Assembly: GCF_020510445.1 (NCBI RefSeq)
Contig: NZ_JAHBAG010000001.1
Coordinates: 968,501 to 1,032,500, forward strand
Reading direction: 5' to 3'
Length of the DNA: 64,000 bases
Source: Hydrogenophaga taeniospiralis
GTDB lineage: Bacteria > Pseudomonadota > Gammaproteobacteria > Burkholderiales > Burkholderiaceae_C
Part shown: positions 7,542 to 16,254 of the stretch, in pieces
Layout: every line of letters begins with the position of its first letter
Position numbering within the stretch: position 1 is the first letter of the stretch
Notes under the pieces: model-generated
Databases searched by the model: none
What the model saw: only the letters and a program-made list of their open reading frames with translations
What the model was told of the DNA's origin: nothing
Program-made: the position numbers and the translations under genes

Positions 7542-8765
7542 ATGAACATCCAAGACACCATCGAACGCGCGCTCAAGGCCGCCGGGTTGAACACCCGCAG
7601 CGGCCCCATGCGCGGCGTCACCGAGACGATCCGCCGGGCCCTGTCGTCGGCGGGCCTGGGTGGCGGGGTGGCGCCACCGCCCAACGCCGCGCCCGCGCCG
7701 CGCGCGACCGGCAAGGGCGACACCATCGACGTGGTGGCGCGCGAAGTGGCCACGCCGCCCGATGCCGAAGCCCCGGCGGCCAAGCGGCCCGCCACCGAGC
7801 CCGCCCCACCGGCCGAGGCAGAAGGCACGGCCGAAGCCGCCCATCCCGCCGAAGGCCAGTTCCTCGCCGGCAGCTTCAGCGCCGTCGTGGGCAGCCGCGC
7901 CTACAAGCTCTACCTGCCCCCGCAGGCCGCGAAGGCCAAGGCCAAAGCCATGCCGCTGGTGGTCATGCTGCACGGCTGCACCCAGTCGGCCGACGACTTC
8001 GCCGCCGGCACGCAGATGAACCGCCTGGCCGACCAACACGGTTTTCTGGTGCTCTACCCCGAGCAGGCCGTGGCCGCCAACGCCTCGCGCTGCTGGAACT
8101 GGTTTCGCGCCGAAAGCCAGGCGCGCGAGGGGGGCGAGGCCGAGCTGATCGCCGACATGGTGCAGGCCATGGTGGCCGAACACCCGGTGGACGCGAAACG
8201 CGTCTTCGTGGCCGGGCTCTCGGCCGGCGCGGCCATGGCCGTGATCCTGGGGGAAACCTACCCCGAGCTGTTCGCCGCCGTGGGCGCCCACTCGGGCCTG
8301 CCCTACGCCGCCGCGCACGACATCTCGTCGGCCCTGTCCGCCATGAAAGGCCACGCCGTGATGGGCATGCCGCATTTCCCCGGCACCGCGGACGACCCGC
8401 GCCGCCAGACCACGCAGGCCGTGCCCACCATCGTGTTTCACGGCGACCACGATCGCACCGTCAAGCTCAGCAACGCCGAACACATCGAGCAGCAGGCCCT
8501 GGGGGCCCACGCCGCCCAGCCCGCCGCGGCGGGCCCAGCCGGCTTGCGCAGCCGCACCGAGCAAGGCGTTGCGCCCGGCGGCCGCGGCTACACCCGCACC
8601 GTGCACAGCGACGCCAGCGGCCAGCCCCGCGTGGAAGTCTGGACGCTGCACGGCGCCGGCCACGCCTGGTCCGGCGGCGACGCGGCCGGCAGCTACACCG
8701 ACAGCAACGGCCCCGACGCCTCGGCCGAGATGCTGCGCTTCTTCATGGCGCAGCCGGCCGGCTGA
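7542..8765 (+). CDS. PHB depolymerase family esterase (alpha/beta hydrolase)
   Basis: A 407-residue esterase of the PHB depolymerase/LpqC family, which cleaves polyhydroxyalkanoate or short polyester bonds. Residues 1-105 are a variable, Ala/Pro-rich N-terminus without a clear signal peptide, suggesting a cytoplasmic or granule-associated enzyme. The hydrolase core starts about 110. The oxyanion segment is VVMLHGCTQSADDFA. The nucleophile is Ser227 in GLSAGAAMA, the acid lies in FHGDHDRTV, and the histidine in GAGHAWSGG. The likely regulator is the RHH protein upstream. The substrate is inferred, not proven. Confidence 0.85.
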   Translation: MNIQDTIERALKAAGLNTRSGPMRGVTETIRRALSSAGLGGGVAPPPNAAPAPRATGKGDTIDVVAREVATPPDAEAPAAKRPATEPAPPAEAEGTAEAAHPAEGQFLAGSFSAVVGSRAYKLYLPPQAAKAKAKAMPLVVMLHGCTQSADDFAAGTQMNRLADQHGFLVLYPEQAVAANASRCWNWFRAESQAREGGEAELIADMVQAMVAEHPVDAKRVFVAGLSAGAAMAVILGETYPELFAAVGAHSGLPYAAAHDISSALSAMKGHAVMGMPHFPGTADDPRRQTTQAVPTIVFHGDHDRTVKLSNAEHIEQQALGAHAAQPAAAGPAGLRSRTEQGVAPGGRGYTRTVHSDASGQPRVEVWTLHGAGHAWSGGDAAGSYTDSNGPDASAEMLRFFMAQPAG

Positions 8766-8774
8766 AGCGCCCGA

Positions 8775-9749
8775 TCAACCCGCCGCTGGGTACAGCGCCC
8801 GCGTCGCCGCCAGCTCGTCCAGCAGCCGCTGGCGCAGCGCGGCGGGCTCCAGCACTTCCACCTCGGCCCCGTAAGACAGCAGCCGGCGCGCGCCGTGTTC
8901 GATGGACTCGACGGGCATGAGCACTGTGGTCCAGCCCGCGCGGGCCGGGTCGCCGCCCGGCGCCGCGTCGGGGGCAAAGGGAATGCGCTCGTTGTGCAAC
9001 CAGCCCAGGGCGCGCGGCGAAACGGCCACCCGCGCCTGCAGCGTGCGCAATTCGGCCTCGAAGCGGGCGGCCGAGGCCTGCCAGTAGGCCGCGAGGTCAA
9101 ACGCCTTGGGCCGGCGGAATTTCGTGGGCAGCGTGCGCAGGGTCTTCACGGCGCCGAGCCGGTAGGTGCGCACGGCGTCCTGCCCCGACGCCCGCGCCGC
9201 CATGTACCAGGTGCCCGCCTTCAGCACCAGGCCCAGCGGCTCCAGTTCGCGCTCGGCCTGGCCGCGCCAGCTCTCGTAGCGCAGCGCGATGCGCCGCGTG
9301 TGCCACACCGCCTCGGCCACCTCGCGCAGATGCGCCGGCGTCTCTTGCGCGCGGTACCAGTCCACCGGGTCGATGTGCAGGCGCGCGCCCACGCGGTCGG
9401 CCTGCTCGCGCCACTCGGCCGGCAGGCTCGCCACCATCTTCAGCCGCGCCGAAGCCGCCGCCGCGCCCAGGCCCAGGTCGGTCGCCGCGCCCGGCAGCCC
9501 GGCCAGCAGCAGCGCTTGCGACTCCGGCTCCGTCAGCCCCGTGAGCTGCGTGCTCCAGCCCTCGCGCAGCTGAAACCCGCCCTGGCGCCCCCGCTCGCCC
9601 CACAGCGGCACGCCCGCCGCCGAGAGCTGGTCCACGTCGCGCAGGATCGTGCGCACCGACACCTCCAGCGAACGCGCCAGCGCCGGCGCGGTGAGCCGGC
9701 CGTGCGCCTGCAGCAGCATCAGGATCGACAACAAGCGGCTGGCTTTCAT
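8775..9749 (-). CDS. YafY/WYL-domain transcriptional regulator
   Basis: A 324-residue regulator with an N-terminal DeoR-like HTH (SRLLSILMLLQAHGRLTAPALARSLEVSVRTILRDVDQL) and a WYL ligand-binding domain from about residue 140 (RIALRYESW, LEPLGLVLKAGTWYMAARA, RTYRLGAV), plus a C-terminal WCX-like extension. WYL regulators sense nucleotides or DNA damage in some systems, but members of this clade mostly lack known ligands. It is divergent from the LysE-type exporter, about 96 bases away, which it may control (inference). Confidence 0.85.
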   Translation of the reverse strand: MKASRLLSILMLLQAHGRLTAPALARSLEVSVRTILRDVDQLSAAGVPLWGERGRQGGFQLREGWSTQLTGLTEPESQALLLAGLPGAATDLGLGAAAASARLKMVASLPAEWREQADRVGARLHIDPVDWYRAQETPAHLREVAEAVWHTRRIALRYESWRGQAERELEPLGLVLKAGTWYMAARASGQDAVRTYRLGAVKTLRTLPTKFRRPKAFDLAAYWQASAARFEAELRTLQARVAVSPRALGWLHNERIPFAPDAAPGGDPARAGWTTVLMPVESIEHGARRLLSYGAEVEVLEPAALRQRLLDELAATRALYPAAG

Positions 9750-9845
9750 TTCAGATTTTTCGTGCGGTGGGATTCAAACATGACATCAGATGGCATGTTA
9801 CGGCAGGCACCATGCAAACCCCTCAACCACACGCCCCGCACCCCC

Positions 9846-10484
9846 ATGGAATGGTTCAACCTGGCCCACACGGCCCACCTCTGGCTCTTCTTTCTGCTGG
9901 TCTTCGGCATCATCGCGCTGCCGGGCCTGGACATGGCCTTCGTGCTCGGCAGCACGCTGGTCGACGGCCTCAAGGGCGGCCTGGCCGCGCTCGCGGGCGT
10001 GGTGACCGGCGGCGTCGTGCACACCGTCATGGCCGGCCTCGGCGTCGGCCTCGCCCTGCAGGCGCTGCCTCAGCTGTTCAACGCCCTGCTCAGCGCCGGC
10101 GCGCTCTACCTCGCGTGGATCGGCTGGCAGCTCGTGCGCGGCGCGGCCGCGCTGGGCGAGGTGAGCGCCGCGCACTCGCGGCCCTGGCCCACCACCTTCC
10201 GCCGCGGCCTGCTCAACCCCAAGGCCTACCTCTTCATGGTCGCCGTGTTCCCGCAGTTCGTGCGGCCCGAATACGGCCCGCTGGCGGCGCAGGCCGTGGC
10301 CATGGGCGCCATCATCGCGGCCACGCAGTTCGCGGTGTACGGCGCCGTGGCGCTGGGCGGCGTGCGCGTCAAAACCTGGCTGCGCGGCAGCGGGCGCGCC
10401 CAGATGCGGGCCGGGCAGGGCCTGGGATGGCTGCTCGTGCTCGGCGGGGTGTGGACGCTCTGGCAGGGCTGGCAAGCCGCTTGA
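9846..10484 (+). CDS. LysE family translocator (RhtB-like)
   Basis: A 212-residue inner-membrane exporter of the LysE/RhtB superfamily for amino acids or related metabolites. The family signature is the first helix followed by ALPGLDMAFVLGSTLVDGLKGGLAALAGVVTGG, with LLSAGALYLAWIGWQLVRG and FRRGLLNPKAYLFMVAVFPQF later. About six hydrophobic helices are visible. The ATG at 9846 is preferred; an in-frame ATG at 9780 would add 22 residues with no family resemblance. It is divergent from the WYL regulator. Confidence 0.85.
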   Translation: MEWFNLAHTAHLWLFFLLVFGIIALPGLDMAFVLGSTLVDGLKGGLAALAGVVTGGVVHTVMAGLGVGLALQALPQLFNALLSAGALYLAWIGWQLVRGAAALGEVSAAHSRPWPTTFRRGLLNPKAYLFMVAVFPQFVRPEYGPLAAQAVAMGAIIAATQFAVYGAVALGGVRVKTWLRGSGRAQMRAGQGLGWLLVLGGVWTLWQGWQAA

Positions 10485-10624
10485 ACATGGCGCCCCGGCG
10501 CCGGGCCCGCCACGGCCGGCCAAGCCCCGCCGGCTGGCGGGCCCTTGCGCCGCGTGGCACCATCGCGGCTGCTCGCCCGCGCAGGGCCGGGCGCCCGTTC
10601 AACCCACACCCCCGCGAAGACCCC

Positions 10625-11098
10625 ATGGAACTGCCCGCCCACCAGCTCAGCATGACGGTGCTGATGACCCCCGACACCGCCAACTTCTCCGGCAACGTGC
10701 ACGGCGGCACCATCCTCAAGCTGCTCGACCAGGTGGCCTACGCCTGCGCCAGCCGCTACGCCGCCAGCTACGTCGTCACCCTCAGCGTCGACCAGGTCAT
10801 GTTCCGCCAACCCATCCACGTGGGCGAACTCGTCACCTTCCTCGCCTCGGTCAACCACACCGGCAGCTCGTCCATGGAAGTGGGCATCAAGGTGATCGCG
10901 GAAAACATCCGCACCCAGGCCAAGCGCCACGTCAACAGCTGCTTCTTCACCATGGTGGCGGTGGACGACGCCGGCAAACCCATCCCCGTGGCCCCGCTGC
11001 GCCCCTTCTCACCCGACGAACGCCGCCGCCACGCCGCGGCCGAGGTGCGCAAAGCCATGCGCCGCGAGATGGAGCAGCGGTTCGGGGCGGTGCGGTAG
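10625..11098 (+). CDS. Acyl-CoA thioesterase (YciA/YkhA-type hotdog)
   Basis: A 157-residue hotdog-fold hydrolase. The diagnostic segment is NVHGGTILKLLDQVAYACA at about residues 24-42, where the Asn/Asp and the helix carry the catalytic region of YciA-like enzymes. VTLSVDQVMFRQPIHVGELV follows. These enzymes hydrolyse acyl-CoAs, often short to medium chain; members of this branch work as hexamers. The C-terminus is basic and helical. It stands alone between the LysE exporter and the AraC gene, and the GC-rich 5' spacer shows no clear promoter. Confidence 0.85.
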   Translation: MELPAHQLSMTVLMTPDTANFSGNVHGGTILKLLDQVAYACASRYAASYVVTLSVDQVMFRQPIHVGELVTFLASVNHTGSSSMEVGIKVIAENIRTQAKRHVNSCFFTMVAVDDAGKPIPVAPLRPFSPDERRRHAAAEVRKAMRREMEQRFGAVR

Positions 11099-11108
11099 AG
11101 CGCTCCAG

Positions 11109-11684
11109 ATGGACAGGCGCCGGCCAGAAGGGCCCCGATCGGGCCGCCCGCTGGGCGAGGCCCCCGACGCATTGCCCGCTGCGCCGCTGGACGCCGCCGG
11201 GTTGCAAGACCCGGCCCTGCTGCGGCGCCTGCTGCGCGCCAAAGACCGCATGGACGCCGCGTCGCATGAAGCCTGGCCCGTGAAGCGGTTGGCCGAGGTC
11301 AGCGGGGTGTCCGAAGCCCATTTCGCGCGCTCGTTCCGGCAGGCCTTCGGCATCCCGCCACACCGCTACCTGTTGACGCGGCGCATCGAGCAGGCCAGCA
11401 CGCTGCTGCGCGACACCGAGCTGCCCATCACCGAGATCGCTTTCGCCACCGGCTGGGAAAGCCTGGGCACCTTCGGGCGAACCTTCCGCGACGTCACCGG
11501 CCAAAGCCCGAGCGCCCTGCGCCGCCACGCCAGGGCTACCACGGGGCCACTCGATCGCGTGCCTGCCTGCGTCTTGAAGGCCGCGCAGCGGCCAGACCTC
11601 ACCACAGCAGTTTCGGAGAAGCGCCGCCGCGTGGCGAAGGGTACAAACCGGCCATCCCTCAAGGATTCAACCAAGGAGATGTGA
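11109..11684 (+). CDS. Short AraC-family regulator
   Basis: A 191-residue protein with a single recognisable module, the AraC double HTH (AEVSGVSEAHFARSFRQAFGIPPHRYLLTRRIEQA and ITEIAFATGWESLGTFGRTFRDVTGQSPSALRR, about residues 60-145). It lacks a full N-terminal sensor domain. The first 40 residues are low-complexity, and the start could be downstream; the first Met of the frame is used. The stop overlaps the VOC gene start by one base (TGATG), so the two are translationally coupled, and the VOC gene is the probable target. Confidence 0.75.
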   Translation: MDRRRPEGPRSGRPLGEAPDALPAAPLDAAGLQDPALLRRLLRAKDRMDAASHEAWPVKRLAEVSGVSEAHFARSFRQAFGIPPHRYLLTRRIEQASTLLRDTELPITEIAFATGWESLGTFGRTFRDVTGQSPSALRRHARATTGPLDRVPACVLKAAQRPDLTTAVSEKRRRVAKGTNRPSLKDSTKEM

Positions 11685-12109
11685 TGAGCCAAGGTATCGG
11701 TATCAATGTGGTGGGCGTGTACGTGAACGACCAGGACGAGGCGCTGGCGTTCTACGTCGACAAGCTCGGTTTCCGCGTGCACACGGACGTGCGCAATGGC
11801 GCCTATCGCTGGCTGACGGTGCAGCACCCAGAGCAGCCATCGTTTCAGCTCGGCCTGTTCGCGCCCGGGTCGCCCATGCACGACGAGGCGACCGCGCAGA
11901 CCCTGCGCGCCATGGTGGCCAAAGGCGCCATGCCGCCGCTGGTCTTGACCGTGGCCGACTGCCGGGCCACCTACGCGCAATGGAGCGCCCGGGGCGTGGA
12001 GTTCACGCAGGAGCCGGTGGAACGCTTTGGCAACGTGGACGCCGGTTTCCGCGACCCGGCGGGCAACGGCTGGAAGATGATCCAGGCCGCCGCAGGGAGC
12101 GCGAAATGA
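11684..12109 (+). CDS. VOC family protein (glyoxalase/bleomycin-resistance fold)
   Basis: A 141-residue VOC protein: VVGVYVNDQDEALAFYVDKLGFRVHTDVRNGAYRWLTV, then LVLTVADCRATYAQWSARGVEF and FRDPAGNGWKMIQ. It is probably a metal-dependent lyase, dioxygenase or binding protein; the sequence does not say which. The ATG at 11684 lies six bases after AAGGAG. A GTG one codon earlier would add one Met-like residue only. It overlaps the stop of the AraC gene and, at its own end, the start of the next small membrane protein (ATGA), so the three form one tight operon. Confidence 0.8.
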   Translation: MSQGIGINVVGVYVNDQDEALAFYVDKLGFRVHTDVRNGAYRWLTVQHPEQPSFQLGLFAPGSPMHDEATAQTLRAMVAKGAMPPLVLTVADCRATYAQWSARGVEFTQEPVERFGNVDAGFRDPAGNGWKMIQAAAGSAK

Positions 12110-12351
12110 GCGGCAGCGCCTGGTTTCGCCGGGCCCACCGCTGGGTGTCCATGGCCTTCACGGCGACGGTCATCGCCAACTTCGTCGTCCGCGCTCAAGG
12201 GCAGGGCGAACCCCCACCCTGGGTGACCTACGCGCCGCTGCTCCCCTTGGGTCTGTTGCTGTTGACGGGGCTGTATCTGTTCGCGTTGCCCTACCTGGGC
12301 CGTCGGGGGGAGCGGGGGGCTGCGGGCGCGCAAGAGGAACCGAGTGCTTGA
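12106..12351 (+). CDS. Small two-helix membrane protein
   Basis: An 81-residue protein with two hydrophobic segments: WVSMAFTATVIANFVV at about 13-28 and APLLPLGLLLLTGLYLFALPYL at about 43-64. A short charged C-terminus follows. The start overlaps the VOC stop as ATGA, giving strong support for translation. I do not recognise a characterised family; similar proteins accompany VOC/AraC pairs in related genomes only by my general impression. A role in transport or anchoring is not inferred. Confidence 0.65.
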   Translation: MSGSAWFRRAHRWVSMAFTATVIANFVVRAQGQGEPPPWVTYAPLLPLGLLLLTGLYLFALPYLGRRGERGAAGAQEEPSA

Positions 12352-12448
12352 AAAGGGACGGTGCTCTTCACGGTCTCGTCTCCCCCAACCAATCAGAGCT
12401 GAATCGCATGGTGACCCCTATCGTCCAGCGATGCTTCTTCACGGCCTG

Positions 12449-12958
12449 CTACGGCAGCGGACCGGTGGCCGGTCTGGTGACCGTTGCAGGGGTATCTTGT
12501 GGCGCTCGTTCCATGAGGACCCGTTCTTGAGCGACTTCAACAACTGAAAAACCCATGCGCTCATAGAACCGCCGGGCTGGGTTGACCGCCAGCACGCGAA
12601 GGCGTACAGGAAGCTTGAGGGAAGACGCTTCCTCGATGAGATCTTGGACGATCCGCGTGCCAATACCCTGGCTCTGATACTCAGGCAAGACGAAAAGCTG
12701 CTCCAGCTGGAAATGGGATGTTTGGCGTTCGATCACGAGCCACCCGGCCTTTGCGCCGTTGAGTTCAATGACCTGCGCTGTCCCGCCAGCGGCTTGGGCA
12801 CGAAGAGCCTCTCGCACAACATCGCTCCGCCATTCGCCCCAAGTCGCGACAACATGGCCACGCATGGTTTTTTCGGTGACGTCGTAGGCAAAGCCTGCGT
12901 CATCTGCCACTGAAGCACGAAGGATGATGGGCGGCAAGGCGCTCAGAGGTGCCCCCAT
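12449..12958 (-). CDS. GNAT family N-acetyltransferase
   Basis: A 169-residue acetyltransferase. The acetyl-CoA binding motif A is clear: QLEQLFVLPEYQSQGIGTRIVQDLIEEA, with the QSQGIG P-loop-like turn. VLAVNPARRFYERMGFSVVE follows as motif B. The substrate is unknown. Met at 12958 (MGAPLSALPP) is preferred to the upstream start at 13003. It marks the left side of a lower-GC accessory stretch that runs to 15.9 kb, and it converges on the VOC operon. Confidence 0.85.
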   Translation of the reverse strand: MGAPLSALPPIILRASVADDAGFAYDVTEKTMRGHVVATWGEWRSDVVREALRAQAAGGTAQVIELNGAKAGWLVIERQTSHFQLEQLFVLPEYQSQGIGTRIVQDLIEEASSLKLPVRLRVLAVNPARRFYERMGFSVVEVAQERVLMERAPQDTPATVTRPATGPLP

Positions 12959-13068
12959 ATCTGAGCGACGCCAACGAGGTGCACGACGCCGTAGCTGTCG
13001 CATCCCGGATGATCGTAGGGACGCTTGACAAACAAATCAGGACGCTCAGCGTACCAGTCCTTCATGAC

Positions 13069-13296
13069 CTAATTTGGCTTCTTGGAGTCGGACCTTGTTT
13101 GGGTGGGGTGATCGCGATGATTTCTCCACCAGTCCCACAAATTCATGGTCAAGAGAGCCGCTGCAGTAATCGTGACGGGAATCCAAACTCTCCTGTCAAC
13201 CGAGAAAATGAAGCCGAGAAGCAAGACGATCAGAGTTGCAACTGCAAATCTTGCGGCGATGTATTTGAGATGGCGGTTTGAGTGCCAGTTCTTCAT
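13069..13296 (-). CDS. Small membrane protein of unknown function
   Basis: About 75 residues from Met at 13296 (MKNWHSNRHLKY). Two hydrophobic helices, FAVATLIVLLLGFIFSV and VWIPVTITAAALLTMNLW, are flanked by basic and Trp/His-rich ends. I do not recognise the family. Base composition is lower in GC than the flanking core. An upstream in-frame start at 13392 is less likely. Two-helix small proteins occur in many accessory islands, and nothing here identifies a toxin or immunity role. Confidence 0.5.
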   Translation of the reverse strand: MKNWHSNRHLKYIAARFAVATLIVLLLGFIFSVDRRVWIPVTITAAALLTMNLWDWWRNHRDHPTQTRSDSKKPN

Positions 13297-13449
13297 CCTT
13301 TTCAATCTTGGTTGAAGACTCGGTTCAACGCTGCAGCGTGGCAAGGCGCCCCAGTATTCTGAGTATGTGTAGAACTGAGCTCGGGAGAACATTGACCAAG
13401 TGATTGGGTGTCACCGTTGAGATAGCGCCGGATGAAGTGGGGCTGCTTC

Positions 13450-13845
13450 TCATCGGTCAAGCAACGCGCTGACCTTGCGCATTTGAGGCGAGACGTTGAA
13501 TTTGGATTCCGGGTCGACTTCACCGCGGCAAGACCAGTACTCGATGGTTGTGCGGTGCAGTGGCAAGTCTTTCACCAGCAGGGGCTCGAGATCGGCCCAA
13601 ACCGCCCCAGCATGAGAAGATAACCCCAAGTCTTCAACACACTGAACGAGAATTTCCATCAACGAAAACCGTTCATCGTCAGTCAACTTCGCAGAACGAT
13701 ACGCGAGAAGAAATTCTTGGAATCGTTGGCTGTCTGCGACCTGCCATTCCCAGTCTTGCATGTCATCGGAATAGGGCAAGCCGAACCGAGAGGCCAATGA
13801 CAGGCGAGCACTAGTCGCGGGGTATTGCATGGAAGAGCTTGTCAT
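13450..13845 (-). CDS. Hypothetical cytoplasmic protein in accessory island
   Basis: About 131 residues. It is acidic, with DSQRFQEFLLAYRSAKLTDDERFSLMEILVQCVEDLG, then WADLEPLLVKDLPLHRTTIEYWSCRG, likely all-helical. Size and composition are compatible with small immunity-type or adaptor proteins, but I do not recognise it. Start choice is uncertain (13854, 13845 or 13830 are all in frame). It sits alone between the small membrane protein and the AIPR gene. Confidence 0.5.
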   Translation of the reverse strand: MTSSSMQYPATSARLSLASRFGLPYSDDMQDWEWQVADSQRFQEFLLAYRSAKLTDDERFSLMEILVQCVEDLGLSSHAGAVWADLEPLLVKDLPLHRTTIEYWSCRGEVDPESKFNVSPQMRKVSALLDR

Positions 13846-14152
13846 GATGACCAACGTTTGAGATGACAGGCGTTGCCGGCTAGCCGGGCCAATTTCTCCC
13901 GATTGAATGATTGGCGAAGTGGGTGATCCGTCTGTACCTCAATTGTTTCCGGTCTTTTAAAGAATGCATGCAAATCAATAAATTAATTTGAATGACTTGA
14001 GAGAGGCGTGGACTTGCTCATGTGTAACCTTGCGGATTAGATCGACTGCGAGAGCCAACGCCACGTATTTCTTCGATACGATTTGCGGCCCTGGCGGGCC
14101 GAATACTTCACTAGTCTGAACCTCGTGGCTTTATTGCTCAGCGGACCGCCGA
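13846..14152. other. AT-richer intergenic stretch before the AIPR gene's end
   Basis: Roughly 300 bases of distinctly lower GC with no ORF I can support. It contains a run AATCAATAAATTAATTTGAA near 13973-13992 that is unusual for this genome and could be promoter DNA for the gene ending at 13450. I see no tRNA, integrase or direct-repeat attachment site. Confidence 0.5.
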
Positions 14153-15844
14153 CTAGATTAATGCCAACATCTCTCCTAGGATCGCTTGTCTTTTGAGCCT
14201 ATCACTACTTACCTCTCCAAGTCCCTGGCAAATGCTCACAATCTTACTGAAATGGTCAGTGGCCTCTTGACCATGTTTTCCCATGATAGCGATGATTCTC
14301 AGAGCTTCCGTCTCAGTTTTCTTTGAGTTCAATGGATAAGATCCACCAGCACCTACCAAAGCTCTTACAAGCGGAAGCATGTGCCATTTAAAACGCTTCA
14401 TATTTTGTGGGACGGTGCTGTTTGAAACCAATAGATTAAAACGATACATGGTGACACAGGCAGCATAGAAAACAGCCTCCTTCACGCCATCGTCAAAAAT
14501 GGTCTCTGTCAGCTCTTCGTACATTTGCTTTGGATAGCGCCCCGCCAGATCTGGCCGGTTGCAAAACATCGCTGCAACGCATTTTGCCGCGTTATGAAGA
14601 GAAAAAATCCGAGTGTTTGCTATGTCCTGACCTACGTATTGTCGGTCTCTTCGCTCAAGATATAGACGGCTTTCAGCGCCTTCAAATGTGTTGAAGTACT
14701 GCTCTACCTTTTTTATGATGGGGCGCAGGGATAAAAACTGCGTGTCCTCGACTTTTGTTTGACTGTTGGTTGCACGAACCAGTTCTGAAAACACGTCTTC
14801 AAGCTGTGTCTTGACTACTTTAATGTTGACCATTACATCGCCGAGCTTTTCTCGATTCTCAAATAGAACATTCGAGGTTTGGCAGCCGTTGACGATTTGG
14901 TAGTTCGTCAAGTGTAAGGTTGTTCCCTGAAGCTTCACGTCTGGACTCACAATGGTGATTCCGTTGTTCAAAACTGGGAAGCGGCTTGCGGTATCCGATT
15001 CGAGCGTCGCAGCAATGGACTGATTTACTGGATTTTCGTCGCCAAGATATGAGCGCACGTTCTCTTCGAATACTTGTGTACGAAGACTTCCTTCTTCGGT
15101 TAAAAGTAGGTTGTTTACGAAATCACTAGCACGTACAACTGCGAGGTAGGCCTCATCAATTCCAGTAATTTGAGGTAGTGGTGCCGTGCTAAACGCGGGT
15201 AGGCTGGCGCTGATACCGGAATACGTCCCAACCCACAAGCGCGTCAACTCATCGCGATCGACAAATCGCACATCTATTTCATGGAATAGGCCGAGTTCAT
15301 TTAGCTGAGCGATGAAGTCGGCACGTGCCGTTTCTAGGGCGGCTGGCTTTTGGTACTGGCCTGTCGCTATAAAGCGTGCAGTGAGCGATGGTTTGCCGTT
15401 CCGTACCTTTGGTACTTGCTCGACAACGGTGTCAAACATCTTCCTTGCCTCAGCTAACACTTCATCAACTACTGCATATGGCGTCTGTGTCGCGAACCGT
15501 AGAATTCCCTCCTTGAATTTGAGAAAATCCCCTAGATCAAATCCTTCTGAACGCTTTGCCTGGACGAATAGAACATCTACATCGTGATTCCGACGGGCCC
15601 CCGAAAAGATGGCTTGCGCATCTTCAACAGAGGCTGTAACAGTCTCATCAATGATCACTGCGACGCCGTCTACTCCCTCGTCGCTAGGTCCTGTTGTCAC
15701 ATCATCTAAATCAAACGTCCCGCCGAACCGATTCGAAATAACGCAGTACGTCGAAAATTTCTCGAACTGAGCAGATTCCTCATCTGCTTCGAGGCTGAAA
15801 CTTTTCACGAAACTTTCGAGGTGTGCCTTGACGATCCTGTGCAT
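14153..15844 (-). CDS. AIPR family protein (abortive infection phage resistance)
   Basis: A 563-residue protein of the AIPR family (Pfam PF10592), linked to abortive-infection phage defence. The core signature is clear: VFEENVRSYLGDENPVN, then FPVLNNGITIV, then QIVNGCQTSNVL, and later VRATNSQTKVE. The N-terminal region has a possible PD-(D/E)xK nuclease layout (DEGVDGVAVI followed by VLFVQAKRSE), as reported for some relatives of this family; that part is inference. Start 15844 (MHRIVKAHLESF) has GGAG six bases before it. The gene is markedly lower in GC than the core, has no methylase or other partner beside it, and was probably acquired. Confidence 0.85.
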   Translation of the reverse strand: MHRIVKAHLESFVKSFSLEADEESAQFEKFSTYCVISNRFGGTFDLDDVTTGPSDEGVDGVAVIIDETVTASVEDAQAIFSGARRNHDVDVLFVQAKRSEGFDLGDFLKFKEGILRFATQTPYAVVDEVLAEARKMFDTVVEQVPKVRNGKPSLTARFIATGQYQKPAALETARADFIAQLNELGLFHEIDVRFVDRDELTRLWVGTYSGISASLPAFSTAPLPQITGIDEAYLAVVRASDFVNNLLLTEEGSLRTQVFEENVRSYLGDENPVNQSIAATLESDTASRFPVLNNGITIVSPDVKLQGTTLHLTNYQIVNGCQTSNVLFENREKLGDVMVNIKVVKTQLEDVFSELVRATNSQTKVEDTQFLSLRPIIKKVEQYFNTFEGAESRLYLERRDRQYVGQDIANTRIFSLHNAAKCVAAMFCNRPDLAGRYPKQMYEELTETIFDDGVKEAVFYAACVTMYRFNLLVSNSTVPQNMKRFKWHMLPLVRALVGAGGSYPLNSKKTETEALRIIAIMGKHGQEATDHFSKIVSICQGLGEVSSDRLKRQAILGEMLALI

Positions 15845-15919
15845 GCATTTCTCCATGGTTTGATGGCACAGTTTAATGGAGGGCGGAGTCAAAATTGAAG
15901 CGTCACAACCAAAACCCCC

Positions 15920-16180
15920 TCACCCCAAAACCGCCTCCAGCGCCTCTCAAACACTCGCAATCACCGGCTCCCCCGCCCGCTCCTCAAGACAAACGAAACA
16001 CAGGGCGCATTCCAGCGCCACCAAGTCGGCAACCACGAGGGCTGCAGGCCTGGGCGTCGCGCAAGGCGATGGCGTCGCGCACCAAGCTCAAGCCCACACC
16101 GCGTTTCACCACGTCAATGGCGCGTAGCCCCTGTCTTGCGGCCCGCATCTGCACTGGCGCCACAGCGCCGAGAGGCATAA
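15920..16180 (-). pseudogene. Degenerate LysR regulator fragment (C-terminal part)
   Basis: This stretch on the minus strand is a decayed copy of the 3' part of the intact LysR gene at 16675-17628. GVGLSLVRDAIA is kept identically and is followed by LRDAQA; the parallel gene reads MREAQA. One extra base after the next codons shifts the frame. In the shifted frame the homology resumes (LVVADLVALEC, then ERAGEPVIA) and meets an early stop near 15947. There is no HTH part. It separates the AIPR gene from the VOC gene, and the remainder of the 15845-16254 gap holds no gene. Confidence 0.75.
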
Positions 16181-16254
16181 GCTTGAGCCCCGGCGGACGG
16201 CGTACCGGGTATCTGGTGGCTGGGACAGGACCGGGTTGAGCGAAAGGACTGCAT

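Noticed and set aside
6512..7828. An extended YegP frame of 438 codons
   Set aside because: The real start is ATG 6841. The extension is shadow sequence over the ribbon-helix-helix and esterase genes.
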